In this document: in pieces, positions 8,176 to 20,954 of the stretch | How positions within the stretch are numbered: position 1 is the stretch's first letter | How the letters are laid out: the number at the start of each line of letters is the position of its first letter | DNA from: Deltaproteobacteria bacterium UBA2385 | Lineage (GTDB): Bacteria > Myxococcota_A > UBA796 > UBA2385 | DNA: 43,871 bases | Direction: 5' to 3' | Assembly: GCA_002343455.1 (NCBI GenBank) | Contig: DDSR01000238.1 | Location: 1-43,871, forward strand | Position numbers and translations under genes: made by a program | Notes under the pieces: model-generated | Database searches by the model: none | The model's input: only the letters and a program-made list of their open reading frames with translations | Told to the model about the DNA's origin: nothing

Positions 8176-9366
8176 GTGACGCAGCTGCCCGCCGCCTTCC
8201 TGACCCTGCCTGCCCCCGGAGACTCACGCTTCGCCTCGATCGAGCGCAAGGTCCGGCTGCTCGCCCTGCGGCAGCTGCTGCGCTCCACCGAGGGCCACCC
8301 CGCCCTCTACGAGGCCCTGTTCGCCGCCACCCGCGCCGACAAGGCGGTCCTGCCGGGCCTGCTGGCCAGCCCCGACCTGCTGACCCCGCTGCTCTGCCTG
8401 GAGGCCGGCCTCATCCCGCGGGAGCAGGCCCTCGCCTCGGTCGTGCCCGGCTTGCTTGCGGCGCTGGTCCAGCGGGGCCTGCTGCCCCACGCCCTGATCT
8501 GGGAGCGGCCGGTCGAGCTGCTGGTTCTGGGCACCCAAGCCTGGCGCTTCCAGCCCCCCGCCCGCGCCCTGGCGGCCTTCCCCGGCGGGGTCGAGCTGGA
8601 CCTCGGCGAGGCCGGACGGCTCCCCCTCGACACCCTGCCCGCGACACAGCCCTTCTCCCCCCTGGTGCCCGGCCTCCACCTCTCGACGCTGGACAGCAAC
8701 CCCCTGGCGATGACCGAGGCCCACCCCGACAAGCAGGGCAACGCCCTGGACCTGGGCGGCCGCAGCGAATCGGACTGGGTCGCCGCCCTCCAGCAGGCCC
8801 TGGCCCTGGTGCAGCAGGCCCTGCCGGAGTGGTGGGCCGAGCTGGGCCCCTCGCTGCGTCGCATCGTCCCGGTCGGCTACCAGCCCGAGCTGCACCTCTC
8901 GGCCAGCTACCGCGAGGCCCCCGGGCTGGCCTACCTCACCCTGCACCCAAGCCCGATCACCATGGCCGAGGCCATCGTCCACGAGGCCCAGCACAGCCGG
9001 CTCAACTGCCTGCTATGGCTGGACGCGGTGCTGGAGAACGGCTGGACGGACTGGACGGACTCGCCCGTCCGACCGGACCTGCGCCCCCTGATGGGCGTGC
9101 TGCTGGCGGTCCACGCCTTCGTGCCCGTCGCCGCCCTGCACGCGCGCCTCGCCGAGGCCGGCCACCCCCTCGCGCAAGGCCCCGACTTCGCCCGACGCCG
9201 CCTGCAGGTGCTCTCCGGCAACGCCCGCGGGTTGGCCATCGTCCAGGAGCGCGCCCGCGCCACCGCCCTCGGGCGCATCCTGGTCGACGAGCTGGCCCGC
9301 CTGCACCAGGCCCTCGTCGCGCGCGTCCCGACCGCCTTGCAGTCGGATGTGCTCCCTCCGGGCTGA
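8176..9366 (+). CDS. HExxH-motif protein, aKG-HExxH peptide beta-hydroxylase-like
   Basis: 396 residues. The frame is open from 8059, but a start there would run into the divergent gene, so GTG at 8176 is chosen (the protein then begins like MTQLPAAFLTLP). The key motif is IVHEAQHSRL with His269, Glu270 and His273, followed by DSPVRPDLRPLMG (295-307) and a further His in LAVHAF (313), a candidate third metal ligand. HExxH, then SPxRxDxRP, then a His/aromatic motif is characteristic of the HEXXH domain fused to or paired with FxsB-type radical SAM proteins (TIGR04267), some members of which are 2-oxoglutarate-dependent peptide beta-hydroxylases. It is therefore probably an oxygenase rather than a protease. 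It is followed, 34 bp later, by a zinc-ribbon membrane protein. Confidence 0.75.
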   Translation: MTQLPAAFLTLPAPGDSRFASIERKVRLLALRQLLRSTEGHPALYEALFAATRADKAVLPGLLASPDLLTPLLCLEAGLIPREQALASVVPGLLAALVQRGLLPHALIWERPVELLVLGTQAWRFQPPARALAAFPGGVELDLGEAGRLPLDTLPATQPFSPLVPGLHLSTLDSNPLAMTEAHPDKQGNALDLGGRSESDWVAALQQALALVQQALPEWWAELGPSLRRIVPVGYQPELHLSASYREAPGLAYLTLHPSPITMAEAIVHEAQHSRLNCLLWLDAVLENGWTDWTDSPVRPDLRPLMGVLLAVHAFVPVAALHARLAEAGHPLAQGPDFARRRLQVLSGNARGLAIVQERARATALGRILVDELARLHQALVARVPTALQSDVLPPG

Positions 9367-9400
9367 GGGACGGCCACGGCGCTGTGCCATACTCCGCGCC

Positions 9401-10147
9401 ATGAACTGCCCCCGCTGCGAGCACCATGGCCTGGACCCCGTCGCGGTCGACCGCTCTGTCCGCGTCGACTGGTGCAGCGGCTGCGGCGGCGCCTTCTACG
9501 AGACCGGCGAGCTCGACGCGGTGCTGGGAGCCTCCCCCGCGCTCGACGAGCGTTCAACGACCCCGGGCCTGAGCTGCCCGGCCTGTACGACCGCGATGGT
9601 CGAGCTGCGCTGGCCGGCCGGGGGGGCCGTCCGCATCGACGCCTGCCCCTCGTGCAAGGGGCACTGGCTGGATCGCGGCGAGCTGGTCCACCTCAAGGAG
9701 CACCTGGCCTCCACCCGCGGCTCCTCCTCCTCGGCCGGACCCGCCTCCCACATCCCGCTGAGCCGCCTGCCCGCGCAGGTCCGCACCCTGCAATGGCGCT
9801 GGGTCGCTGGCGGCGCGGCGGTCATGCTGCTGAGCTTCGCTTGCATCCTGGGAGGCCTCAGCTTCTTCGACCTGCTGGACGAGCTGCGCGACCGCTCCGG
9901 CACCGGCGAACAGGTCCTGGCCCTGTGGTCCCTGCTGCTCTGCTACCCCCTGGGGGGCCTGCTGATCGGGCGAGGCTCCTCCGGCTACACCATCTGGGAG
10001 GCCGCCCTCGCCGCGATCCCGACCACCCTGGTCCTGGGCCTGGCTGTGGGCGGCTTCAACCTCTTGCAGACCGTCGGGCTGATCCTGGCCGGTTTCGTGC
10101 TGGCGCTGCTGGGCGCCGTCGCGGGCGAGCGGCTGAGCGGCCGCTGA
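9401..10147 (+). CDS. Zinc-ribbon (TFIIB-type) membrane protein
   Basis: 248 residues from ATG 9401; an upstream ATG at 9347 would overlap the previous gene and adds residues before the first zinc-ribbon cysteine. Two zf-TFIIB-type ribbons are visible: CPRC with CSGC (about 3-30), and CPAC with CPSC followed by HWLDRGEL (about 60-95). About four hydrophobic segments follow (roughly 130-155, 165-190, 195-215, 220-245). Proteins with this layout occur widely in bacteria and have no firm function. It follows the HExxH gene by 34 bp on the same strand, so a shared transcript is likely, and it is convergent with the giant FG-GAP gene six bases away. A membrane partner or metal-handling factor for the modification locus is possible but unproven. 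Confidence 0.8.
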   Translation: MNCPRCEHHGLDPVAVDRSVRVDWCSGCGGAFYETGELDAVLGASPALDERSTTPGLSCPACTTAMVELRWPAGGAVRIDACPSCKGHWLDRGELVHLKEHLASTRGSSSSAGPASHIPLSRLPAQVRTLQWRWVAGGAAVMLLSFACILGGLSFFDLLDELRDRSGTGEQVLALWSLLLCYPLGGLLIGRGSSGYTIWEAALAAIPTTLVLGLAVGGFNLLQTVGLILAGFVLALLGAVAGERLSGR

Positions 10148-10153
10148 GCCCGA

Positions 10154-14710
<4,557 letters not shown>

Positions 14711-14735
14711 GGTGCCGCCAGGTCTGTAGGGGCCG

Positions 14736-16529
14736 CTACCTTACATCCCCCTCGGGCGACTGTCCAACTCCGGCCGCCCGCTCGAACCGACCCGCCATCG
14801 CGGCCTTGACCGCCTCGGCGTCCTCGGGCCAGGGCGCCGCGCCTCGCCAGGCCACCATCAGCTCGGGCTCCCAGCGCCAGGGCTCACCGTCTCGGGCGAT
14901 CTCCCCTTCAGCCACCGCATGGGTGAGCTCCAGCAAGGGCAGGTGTCCCAGGTCCCGCATCAAGGCCAGAAACCGACCCTGAACGCCGGGATCGACGAAG
15001 CGGAACTGCTCGCGCGTGGCGAAGGCGATGTGGTACCAGCTTGGACGGTGCCCGACCCCCGCCAGCTCCATCCGGGCCGCCATTCGGGACAGCATCTGGC
15101 TCGCCTCGCGGGCCATCCCCAGGCCGGGCACGTCCTGGCCGGGCAGCTGCGGCCGCTCGGGGGCGAAGCTGCCCCGGGGGTGCCGCAGGGTCAGCCAGTG
15201 GACGAAGAGGATCTCGACCGGCCCCTGGCCCTGCGGCCCTCGCAGCTCCTGACGCTCGTAGACGCCCTCGACCAGGACGTGCTCGACCCCGGCGGCCGTC
15301 CCCAGCAGCCGCATCCGGTCCCCCAGGGCGACCGTGGCGACCTCGACCCGCAGATCCTCGTAGCCCAAGCGCGCCACCGGCCCGAGCAGTCCGAAGGAGT
15401 ACAGCGCGTACTCGATGCCCTCGGCGCTGTAGTGCCCCAGCAGCTTCGGCGGGGAGGTCCTGCCGGGCCCGGCGAGGCGACCCAGGTCGGCCTCGGTGAT
15501 CCAGGGCTCTTCGGACTGCGAGCCGTTCAGGCGGCGCGGATCGAGGGAGCTGGCGATGGAGGCGAAGCGCCGGGCCAGCGGGTCGAGATCCGCCGGCAGA
15601 GGCCTTCGGCTGCCGAGGGCGAGGGCGAGGCCGGTGCCCGCCAGCAGCATCCAGGCGGTGGGGCCGTAGCCTCCGCCGGGCAGCCAGACCGAGGCGCAGC
15701 CCCGCAGGGCGCGGGCGACCGCCAGATCGCGGCGACGCACCCCGTCGGGGCTCATGCCGAGCTTGCCCAGGCGGTCCCCGGCCAGCACGTCTCCGCCAGC
15801 GATGACGAAGGCAAGCGCCGGCGCGGGCATCTGTTCGAGCAGCTGATCGAGGACGGTCAGGACCTCCTCGTCGGTGCCGCCAGGAAGCACTCGCTCCACC
15901 ACACGTTCGCCCTGGACCCCCCAGTCGGCGCCGGAGATCGAGCCGATCCAGGCCTTCGGATCCTTCTCCAGGCAGGCGGCCGTGCCGTCGGGGGCGTGGG
16001 CGTCCAGGTCCAGGACGACACACTGTCCGTCGAAGCCCTGGGCTCGCACCGCGGCGAGGGCGACGGCGATGTCGTTGACCGGGCACATCCCGCCGCCGAA
16101 GGCCGGGCCGGCGTGATGGAAGCCACCGAGCAGGTTGAGGGCGGGGCCCTTTCGATCGAGGGCCTCGTGGGTGGCCGCCAGGGTGGCCCCCGTGGCGAGG
16201 CGGACGGTGCGCATCACCTCGTCCACCGGCACATCCCACTCGGGCGCGGCGAAGATGCGCGCCAGGACCTCGGGCCGGGTGAGGCCTTCGAGGTGCTCGG
16301 GCGTGTGGACACGGCACAGCTCGCGGTAGCGGATCCGGCGCGGGATGCGGAGCTGGTGCGGACGGATCGCGCCGAGGTCGACCAGGGCCCAGGCGGCCAG
16401 CTCGGCCCGCCGCGGCTCGACCCCGCGATCGCCCTCCAGCGAGGTGATCGGCAGCCGGAACTCGGGGGCGAACCAGACCGGCAGCTCGGGGTCGTGCAAC
16501 AAGCGGGCGAGGGCCGTGCGGACGCTCAT
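14736..16529 (-). CDS. Histone-deacetylase-fold (acetoin utilization/HDAC-like) protein with long C-terminal extension
   Basis: 597 residues. The first half carries the hallmarks of zinc-dependent deacetylases: a GGFHHA motif with the His pair, VVLDLDAHAPDGTA with the Asp and His zinc ligands, AGGDVLAGDRLG with the third Asp, and LPGGGYG with the catalytic Tyr. The active site thus appears intact, although Asp-Ala-His-Ala differs slightly from the usual DxHxGDG. The last 270 residues or so are not recognised; they contain His- and Trp-containing segments such as SWYHIAF. The start at 16529 lies 8 bp after the ABC ATPase gene, so it is co-transcribed with the exporter. Substrate unknown: acetylated polyamine, sugar or protein are all possible. 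Typical relatives are 300-380 residues, so the extension is notable. Confidence 0.8.
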   Translation of the reverse strand: MSVRTALARLLHDPELPVWFAPEFRLPITSLEGDRGVEPRRAELAAWALVDLGAIRPHQLRIPRRIRYRELCRVHTPEHLEGLTRPEVLARIFAAPEWDVPVDEVMRTVRLATGATLAATHEALDRKGPALNLLGGFHHAGPAFGGGMCPVNDIAVALAAVRAQGFDGQCVVLDLDAHAPDGTAACLEKDPKAWIGSISGADWGVQGERVVERVLPGGTDEEVLTVLDQLLEQMPAPALAFVIAGGDVLAGDRLGKLGMSPDGVRRRDLAVARALRGCASVWLPGGGYGPTAWMLLAGTGLALALGSRRPLPADLDPLARRFASIASSLDPRRLNGSQSEEPWITEADLGRLAGPGRTSPPKLLGHYSAEGIEYALYSFGLLGPVARLGYEDLRVEVATVALGDRMRLLGTAAGVEHVLVEGVYERQELRGPQGQGPVEILFVHWLTLRHPRGSFAPERPQLPGQDVPGLGMAREASQMLSRMAARMELAGVGHRPSWYHIAFATREQFRFVDPGVQGRFLALMRDLGHLPLLELTHAVAEGEIARDGEPWRWEPELMVAWRGAAPWPEDAEAVKAAMAGRFERAAGVGQSPEGDVR

Positions 16530-16537
16530 GGGTCGCC

Positions 16538-17293
16538 TCAGGGTTCGAGGGATCGCATCAGCCGCCGGACCTCGGCCATCTCGCTGGCCGGCAGGTCGGC
16601 CGTGACCCGGCCCTTCTGGACGACGACGACCCGGTCGGCGACCCGGCCCAGGGTGTCCAGCACATGGGTCGAGAGCAGCACCGTCGCGCCCTGCCGGCAG
16701 CGCTCGGCCAGGGTCTCGAGCACCCGCTCCGCGCTGGGCGGATCCAGGCCGTTGAGGGCCTCGTCCAGCATCAGGACCGGCGGCTCGGCGACCAGGGCGC
16801 AGGCCAGCGCGGTCTTGCGGTGCATGCCCTGGCTGTACTCGTGGATCAGGCGGTCGGCGTCCTCACCCAGCCCAGCCAGGACGAGCGCCTCCTCGACCCG
16901 CGCCGGATCCGGCTCGACGGTGGGGTCGGCGGCCCGGATGCGCGCGGCGAAGGTGATCATCTCGCGGGCGCTGAGGTACTCGTACAGGCGGGGGTGCTCG
17001 GGCACGACCCCCATCTTCCGGCGGGCCCCCTCGGGATCGGCGGAGACATCGACGCCCATGACGAAGGCCGCGCCCGAGGTCGGCTGGAGCTGGCCGGTCA
17101 ACATCCGGAAGGTGGTGCTCTTTCCGGCGCCGTTGGGTCCAACCAGTCCGACGAGCTGCCCCTGCGGCACGCGAAAGGACACCGAGTCGACGGCGACGAC
17201 CCGGCCGAACTCCTTTCGGAGCTCCCTTGCTTCGATCGCAGCGACCTCGATCGCGGCGACCTCGGGCGGGGTTGGCTCAGGTGCGGTGCTCAT
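16538..17293 (-). CDS. ABC transporter ATP-binding protein
   Basis: 251 residues from ATG 17293; the frame is open further upstream but that part is an antisense-like shadow of the permease gene. Walker A is GPNGAGKST, the Q-loop region and an EYSQGM signature follow, Walker B is VLMLDEALNGLD, and the switch His is in LLSTH. The YSQGM form of the signature and the size are typical of ABC-2 type exporters. The ATG overlaps the TGA of the permease gene as ATGA, so translation is coupled. It energises the membrane protein of 17290-18630; the substrate is unknown. Confidence 0.93.
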   Translation of the reverse strand: MSTAPEPTPPEVAAIEVAAIEARELRKEFGRVVAVDSVSFRVPQGQLVGLVGPNGAGKSTTFRMLTGQLQPTSGAAFVMGVDVSADPEGARRKMGVVPEHPRLYEYLSAREMITFAARIRAADPTVEPDPARVEEALVLAGLGEDADRLIHEYSQGMHRKTALACALVAEPPVLMLDEALNGLDPPSAERVLETLAERCRQGATVLLSTHVLDTLGRVADRVVVVQKGRVTADLPASEMAEVRRLMRSLEP

Positions 17294-18630
17294 GGCAGGC
17301 CTCCAAAGGCGCGCAGCGTGAAGCTCGAGACGAGGGCCCAGACCAGGACCGCGATCGGCAGCCAGCCCCAGATCGAGCGGGCCCCCCACCGACGGGCGAG
17401 GCCGGCGCAGGCCAGGGAGGCCAGGGCCGCCATGGCCTGCAGCACCAGGGCCGGGAGCAGGACGACGAGGCCCTGGCGTACGAGCAGGGCGAGCAGCGGG
17501 GGGAGGATGGCCCCCTGGGCGTAGGCGAAGGCGACCGCGGCCCGCGCCGCCATCACCCGGGCCGGCTGCACGCCCAGCGCCCGGTCCAGCCAGGCGGGAT
17601 CCCCATCGGCGAGGCGACCGGGCAGGGCGGCGATCACCAGCACGGCCGCACCCGAGACCGCCACGACCGCTGCCGGGGCGGCCGGGTCCGCGCTCCAGCC
17701 GGCGAAAGCACCGACCAGGCCCAGGCCCCAGGCGCCGGTCGCCCAGGTGCGCAGGCGGCGCCAGCCCTGGCGCAGGGCCCGCAGCAGCTCCGGGCGCCCT
17801 GTGGCCAGCCACTCCAGGTAGACCCGGCGGTCCTCCTCGCCCTCGTCCGAGCCCGCCCAGGCGGCGTCGACCTCGGCCAGCAAGGAGCTGGCGCGGACCC
17901 AGGTGCGCTCGGACAGCGGCAGCGACAGCGCGAAGGCCACCACCCCGACCGCGGGCGGCAGGAGCAGGAAGGCCCAGCCCGGCGCCCAACCCTGCAGACC
18001 CGCCGCGCTGCCCGAGCTGGCCAGCAAGAGGGCCAGACCGGCGACCGCCAGCACGACCCCCGGGGCGTAGATCAGCGCGGCCTGCATCCGGGGGTTGCTG
18101 CCCCGCAGCAGCTCCAACACCAGGGCCAGTCGCGGGCTGAAGGCGGCCTGCACGGCGCCGAGGTTGACCAGGAAGCCGAGGCCGAAGCCGCAGACGAAGG
18201 CCCCGAGCACCAGCGCGGCGGCGCCCAGGAAGGCCAGGGTGTGGCCCGCCAGCGCCAGCGGCACCAGCAGCAGGATGGCCATGGCCGGCACGACCGCCTG
18301 CTCGCGCAGCAGCCGCAGGGCGATGGCCTGCAGCAGCAGGCGGGGCTGGACGGGGTGGACGTCGAGCACCTCGCGATCGGGGCCCCGCACGATGGCGTCG
18401 TAGGTCGACAGCGCCATCACGCAGACCACCAAGGCGGCGAGGCGAAAGGCGATCGCCTCGGTCCCGGCGGCGACGACCGCCAGCGACGCGGGACCGTCCA
18501 GGAAGCCAAGCAGCACGGGCCGGGCCAGCGGCGCGGCCAGCCCCGCGGCGGCCAGCGCCAGCAGCCAGGTAGGGCCCCGGGCCTTGCGGGCACGGATCCG
18601 GCGATGGACCTCGCGATATGGATTGCGCAC
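17290..18630 (-). CDS. ABC-2-type exporter membrane subunit
   Basis: 446 residues, highly hydrophobic, with about ten predicted membrane segments separated by short Arg-rich loops and one larger cytoplasmic loop near residues 235-290 (acidic, SDEGEEDRR). No enzyme motif is seen. The gene directly precedes and overlaps the ABC ATPase gene, which identifies it as the permease. The N-terminus (MRNPYREVHRRIRARKARG) is strongly positive, fitting a cytoplasmic end. First gene of an apparent operon permease-ATPase-deacetylase-like, possibly with the giant surface protein. Confidence 0.8.
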   Translation of the reverse strand: MRNPYREVHRRIRARKARGPTWLLALAAAGLAAPLARPVLLGFLDGPASLAVVAAGTEAIAFRLAALVVCVMALSTYDAIVRGPDREVLDVHPVQPRLLLQAIALRLLREQAVVPAMAILLLVPLALAGHTLAFLGAAALVLGAFVCGFGLGFLVNLGAVQAAFSPRLALVLELLRGSNPRMQAALIYAPGVVLAVAGLALLLASSGSAAGLQGWAPGWAFLLLPPAVGVVAFALSLPLSERTWVRASSLLAEVDAAWAGSDEGEEDRRVYLEWLATGRPELLRALRQGWRRLRTWATGAWGLGLVGAFAGWSADPAAPAAVVAVSGAAVLVIAALPGRLADGDPAWLDRALGVQPARVMAARAAVAFAYAQGAILPPLLALLVRQGLVVLLPALVLQAMAALASLACAGLARRWGARSIWGWLPIAVLVWALVSSFTLRAFGGLP

Positions 18631-18704
18631 GCGCTGGCCTAACGCCTCGGCGGCCGCCGGTCCCCGATCGGTCGCCCCCTCGGCTGGGCGGGGTAGACCT
18701 TCCC

Positions 18705-18788
18705 ATGTCCCTCGACTCCTTGCCTCCCTGGCTCTCCGCCGCAGCGGTCCCGGCGCTCACCGCCGTGCTGGGCCTGGTGGTCGGCTAG
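18705..18788 (+). pseudogene. Interrupted N-terminus (first membrane helix) of the MscS-like gene
   Basis: ATG at 18705 opens a 27-codon frame, MSLDSLPPWLSA then a hydrophobic stretch ending LGLVVG, stopped by TAG at 18786-18788. The same frame continues with ALRR into the ATG at 18801. The 27 codons plus continuation look exactly like the first membrane helix and basic edge expected upstream of an MscS-type channel. A single base change of a Tyr or Trp codon would give the TAG. Confidence 0.6.
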
Positions 18789-18800
18789 GCCCTCCGCCGG

Positions 18801-19877
18801 ATGTTGCGCCACTTCGCGCTCGTCCGCCTCCTCCAGGCCCGCCCCGACGACGAGGAGGGTCCCGAAGCGCTCGCCCCCCCGCCTTCGCTGGCCCGACGCA
18901 GCCTGCCGCTCGTGATGGCCATGATCGGGCTCGGCGCAGGCCTGGAGCTCAGCGGCCTGCTCCCCGTGCGCGAGGCCCTCCAGGTCGGCCGGGATCTGCT
19001 CCACCTCCGGCTCTTCGACCTCGCGGGCAAGACCGTCAGCCCGATGACCGCCGTGACCATCGCCGCCGTGCTGCTGGTCGCCGTCAAGAGCAGCCGCCTG
19101 CTCCAAGGCGCCCTGGGCCGGCACCTGCGCAGCCGCGAGAACGTCGACTCGGGGGTCATCGCCGCGCTGCAGCGCCTCTTCCACTACGCCGTCCTCTTCC
19201 TGGCCTTCACCATCGGCCTGCAGACCGCCGGCTTCGACCTCTCCGCGCTCCTGGCCGCCTCGGCCATCTTCGCCGTCGGGATCGGCCTGGGCCTGCAAAC
19301 AGTCGCCACCAACTTCATCGCCGGCCTGATCCTGCTGATCGAGCGCAGCATCAAGCCCGGCGACATGATCACGGTCGGCGACCGACTGGTGAAGATCGAG
19401 GAGATCGGCATCCGCGCGTCGATCGGCCGAACCCAGGACGATGAACAGATCATCATCCCCAACGCCCAGCTGATCGACGACGCCATCCTCAACCACTCCC
19501 TCCAAGGGGACGCGGTGCGGGCCCGCGCGCTCGTCGGGGTCGCCTACGGCAGCGACATGGCCCGGGTTCAGCAGACCCTGGAAGAGGTCGCCCACCGCTT
19601 CCCCCATCGGCAGGGGGAGTTCGAGCCGGTCGTCCTGCTCCGGGAGTTCGGCGCCTCCTCGGTCGACTTCGAGGTCAGCATCTGGGTCGAGGACGCCTTC
19701 GCGCGCCCCCGGCGGCTGTCGCAGCTCCGGCACGCCATCTTCGCCGCGCTCAAGGAAGCGGGCATCGAGATCGCCTTCCCGCAGCTGGACCTGCACCTCG
19801 ATCCCGAGCTGCGGCGCCTCGCCCTGGCGGCTGCGACGTGGCGCGGTGCTCGCCCGGAGGACGAGCCGGCCGCCTGA
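18801..19877 (+). CDS. MscS-like small-conductance mechanosensitive channel, N-terminus lost
   Basis: 358 residues from ATG 18801. Membrane segments lie at about 33-53, 78-101 and 114-136, and the pore helix region (about 140-175) reads ALLAASAIFAVGIGLGLQ, then ATNFIAGLILLIERSIKPGD, the conserved MscS pore and hinge signature. The soluble beta and alpha-beta domains follow to the end. Such channels release solutes on hypo-osmotic shock. The in-frame segment before the ATG encodes another helix but is broken by TAG at 18786, so either translation restarts here without that helix, the TAG is read through, or the sequence has an error. No Shine-Dalgarno sequence is evident at 18801. Convergent with the next gene, 11 bp away. 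Confidence 0.85.
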   Translation: MLRHFALVRLLQARPDDEEGPEALAPPPSLARRSLPLVMAMIGLGAGLELSGLLPVREALQVGRDLLHLRLFDLAGKTVSPMTAVTIAAVLLVAVKSSRLLQGALGRHLRSRENVDSGVIAALQRLFHYAVLFLAFTIGLQTAGFDLSALLAASAIFAVGIGLGLQTVATNFIAGLILLIERSIKPGDMITVGDRLVKIEEIGIRASIGRTQDDEQIIIPNAQLIDDAILNHSLQGDAVRARALVGVAYGSDMARVQQTLEEVAHRFPHRQGEFEPVVLLREFGASSVDFEVSIWVEDAFARPRRLSQLRHAIFAALKEAGIEIAFPQLDLHLDPELRRLALAAATWRGARPEDEPAA

Positions 19878-19888
19878 GCTGCGCCTCG

Positions 19889-20827
19889 CTACCCGGCCCG
19901 CGCTCGGCGCTTCTCCTCACGGCGCGAGCGGGCGACGAGCGCGCCTACGACCGGCCCCAGCTCGAAGCCGTCGAGGCAGGCGTCGGCCGCGTAGCCCCGC
20001 CCGAGGGCGCCGCGCAGGGCGGGCGGCGGGGCGGGCCGGGAGAAGGGGCCGTCCAGCCGGGTCCCGCGGGCCAGCAGCCGCTCGACCTCGGCGGGGGAGA
20101 GGTCGTCGGTGAACTCCTCCTCTACCCCCGAGAGCAGCGCCTCCTCGCCGATGCTGGCGACGGCGTCGGGCGCGGAACCTCGCAGGCAGGCGGGCAGCTC
20201 CTCGATGGCCTGGTCGATGCCGAAGGCCGCCACCTCGCCCAGGGCCGCCGTGCTCCTCGCCGCCTCCGCGCGGGGCGGCCTCGACCCGGTCGGGGCCTGG
20301 CCCTCACGGCGAACCGCCAGCAGGTCGGGGTTGTGCGCGCGCGGGGTTCGGGGTCGGGCCGTGCGGATCACGCCGATCCAGGCCAGGGCGCGCAGCTCCG
20401 TCATCGAGACCGACCCGTCCCGCAGCAGCTCGCCGACCTCGACCGGCCGCGCCGACAGCCGCTCGACCAGCTCCGCGTCCAGCACGCCGGCGATCCGGCC
20501 GGTGGGCAGGACCAGCTGGACCACCAGCTCCTGCGCGATCGTCCCCCCGGTGCGCTGGGCCACCGCTCTCCCGACGCCCAGCAGCAGCCGGCCCATCACC
20601 CGGCGATCCCCGGGGCCGCTGCGGTTACCCGGCTCGAAGCGCAAGGTCGTGCGGGCGATCGCCCGGGCGAGGACCGAGACCTCGCTCGCCTTGCAGAGGC
20701 CGCCCTCGTGCAGCTCTATTCGCACCGGCCCGGCCTCGCCCTCCACCGCGCCGACCAGGCTCCCCGAGCGCGCGTCCCGCCAGACCGCCGCGACCGTTCG
20801 GATGTTCTCGCGCACGTCGATGGGCAT
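19889..20827 (-). CDS. DUF4388-like protein
   Basis: 312 residues from ATG 20827 (MPIDVRENIRTVAAVWRD); the frame stays open to 20950, but the added residues are Arg/Pro/Ser-rich and look non-coding. The first 100 residues resemble DUF4388 (PatA-like) domains: a short strand-rich region ending RSGSLVGAV, then a G-G-L-C-K-A-S segment, then a helical section. Such domains are common in Myxococcota gliding and signalling proteins. The rest is low in recognisable motifs, with a Pro/Arg-rich linker near 190-205 and an acidic helical region after it. It is 124 bp downstream of miaB on the same strand. Function unknown; family assignment is moderate. Confidence 0.6.
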   Translation of the reverse strand: MPIDVRENIRTVAAVWRDARSGSLVGAVEGEAGPVRIELHEGGLCKASEVSVLARAIARTTLRFEPGNRSGPGDRRVMGRLLLGVGRAVAQRTGGTIAQELVVQLVLPTGRIAGVLDAELVERLSARPVEVGELLRDGSVSMTELRALAWIGVIRTARPRTPRAHNPDLLAVRREGQAPTGSRPPRAEAARSTAALGEVAAFGIDQAIEELPACLRGSAPDAVASIGEEALLSGVEEEFTDDLSPAEVERLLARGTRLDGPFSRPAPPPALRGALGRGYAADACLDGFELGPVVGALVARSRREEKRRARAG

Positions 20828-20954
20828 CCCGACCTCGTTGGAATGTGAGGCCGCCCGGCCCCAGGGATCCCGAGCCTGGATCATCGCCCGCGTCGGGGGG
20901 AGGAGCCAAGGCTCGGTCCCCCTGCTGGCAATTCGAGACGAAGGCCGCACGGAC

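Noticed and set aside
17294..18760. N-terminal 489-codon extension of the ABC ATPase frame
   Set aside because: It overlaps the permease gene on the same strand in another frame and reads as Arg/Gly/Ala-rich filler; ATG 17293 overlaps the permease stop as ATGA.
18786..18788. TAG recoded as an amino acid in this genome
   Set aside because: TAG ends clear genes here (for example at 22317, 40155, 1027 and 3382), so general recoding is not supported; site-specific readthrough remains possible.
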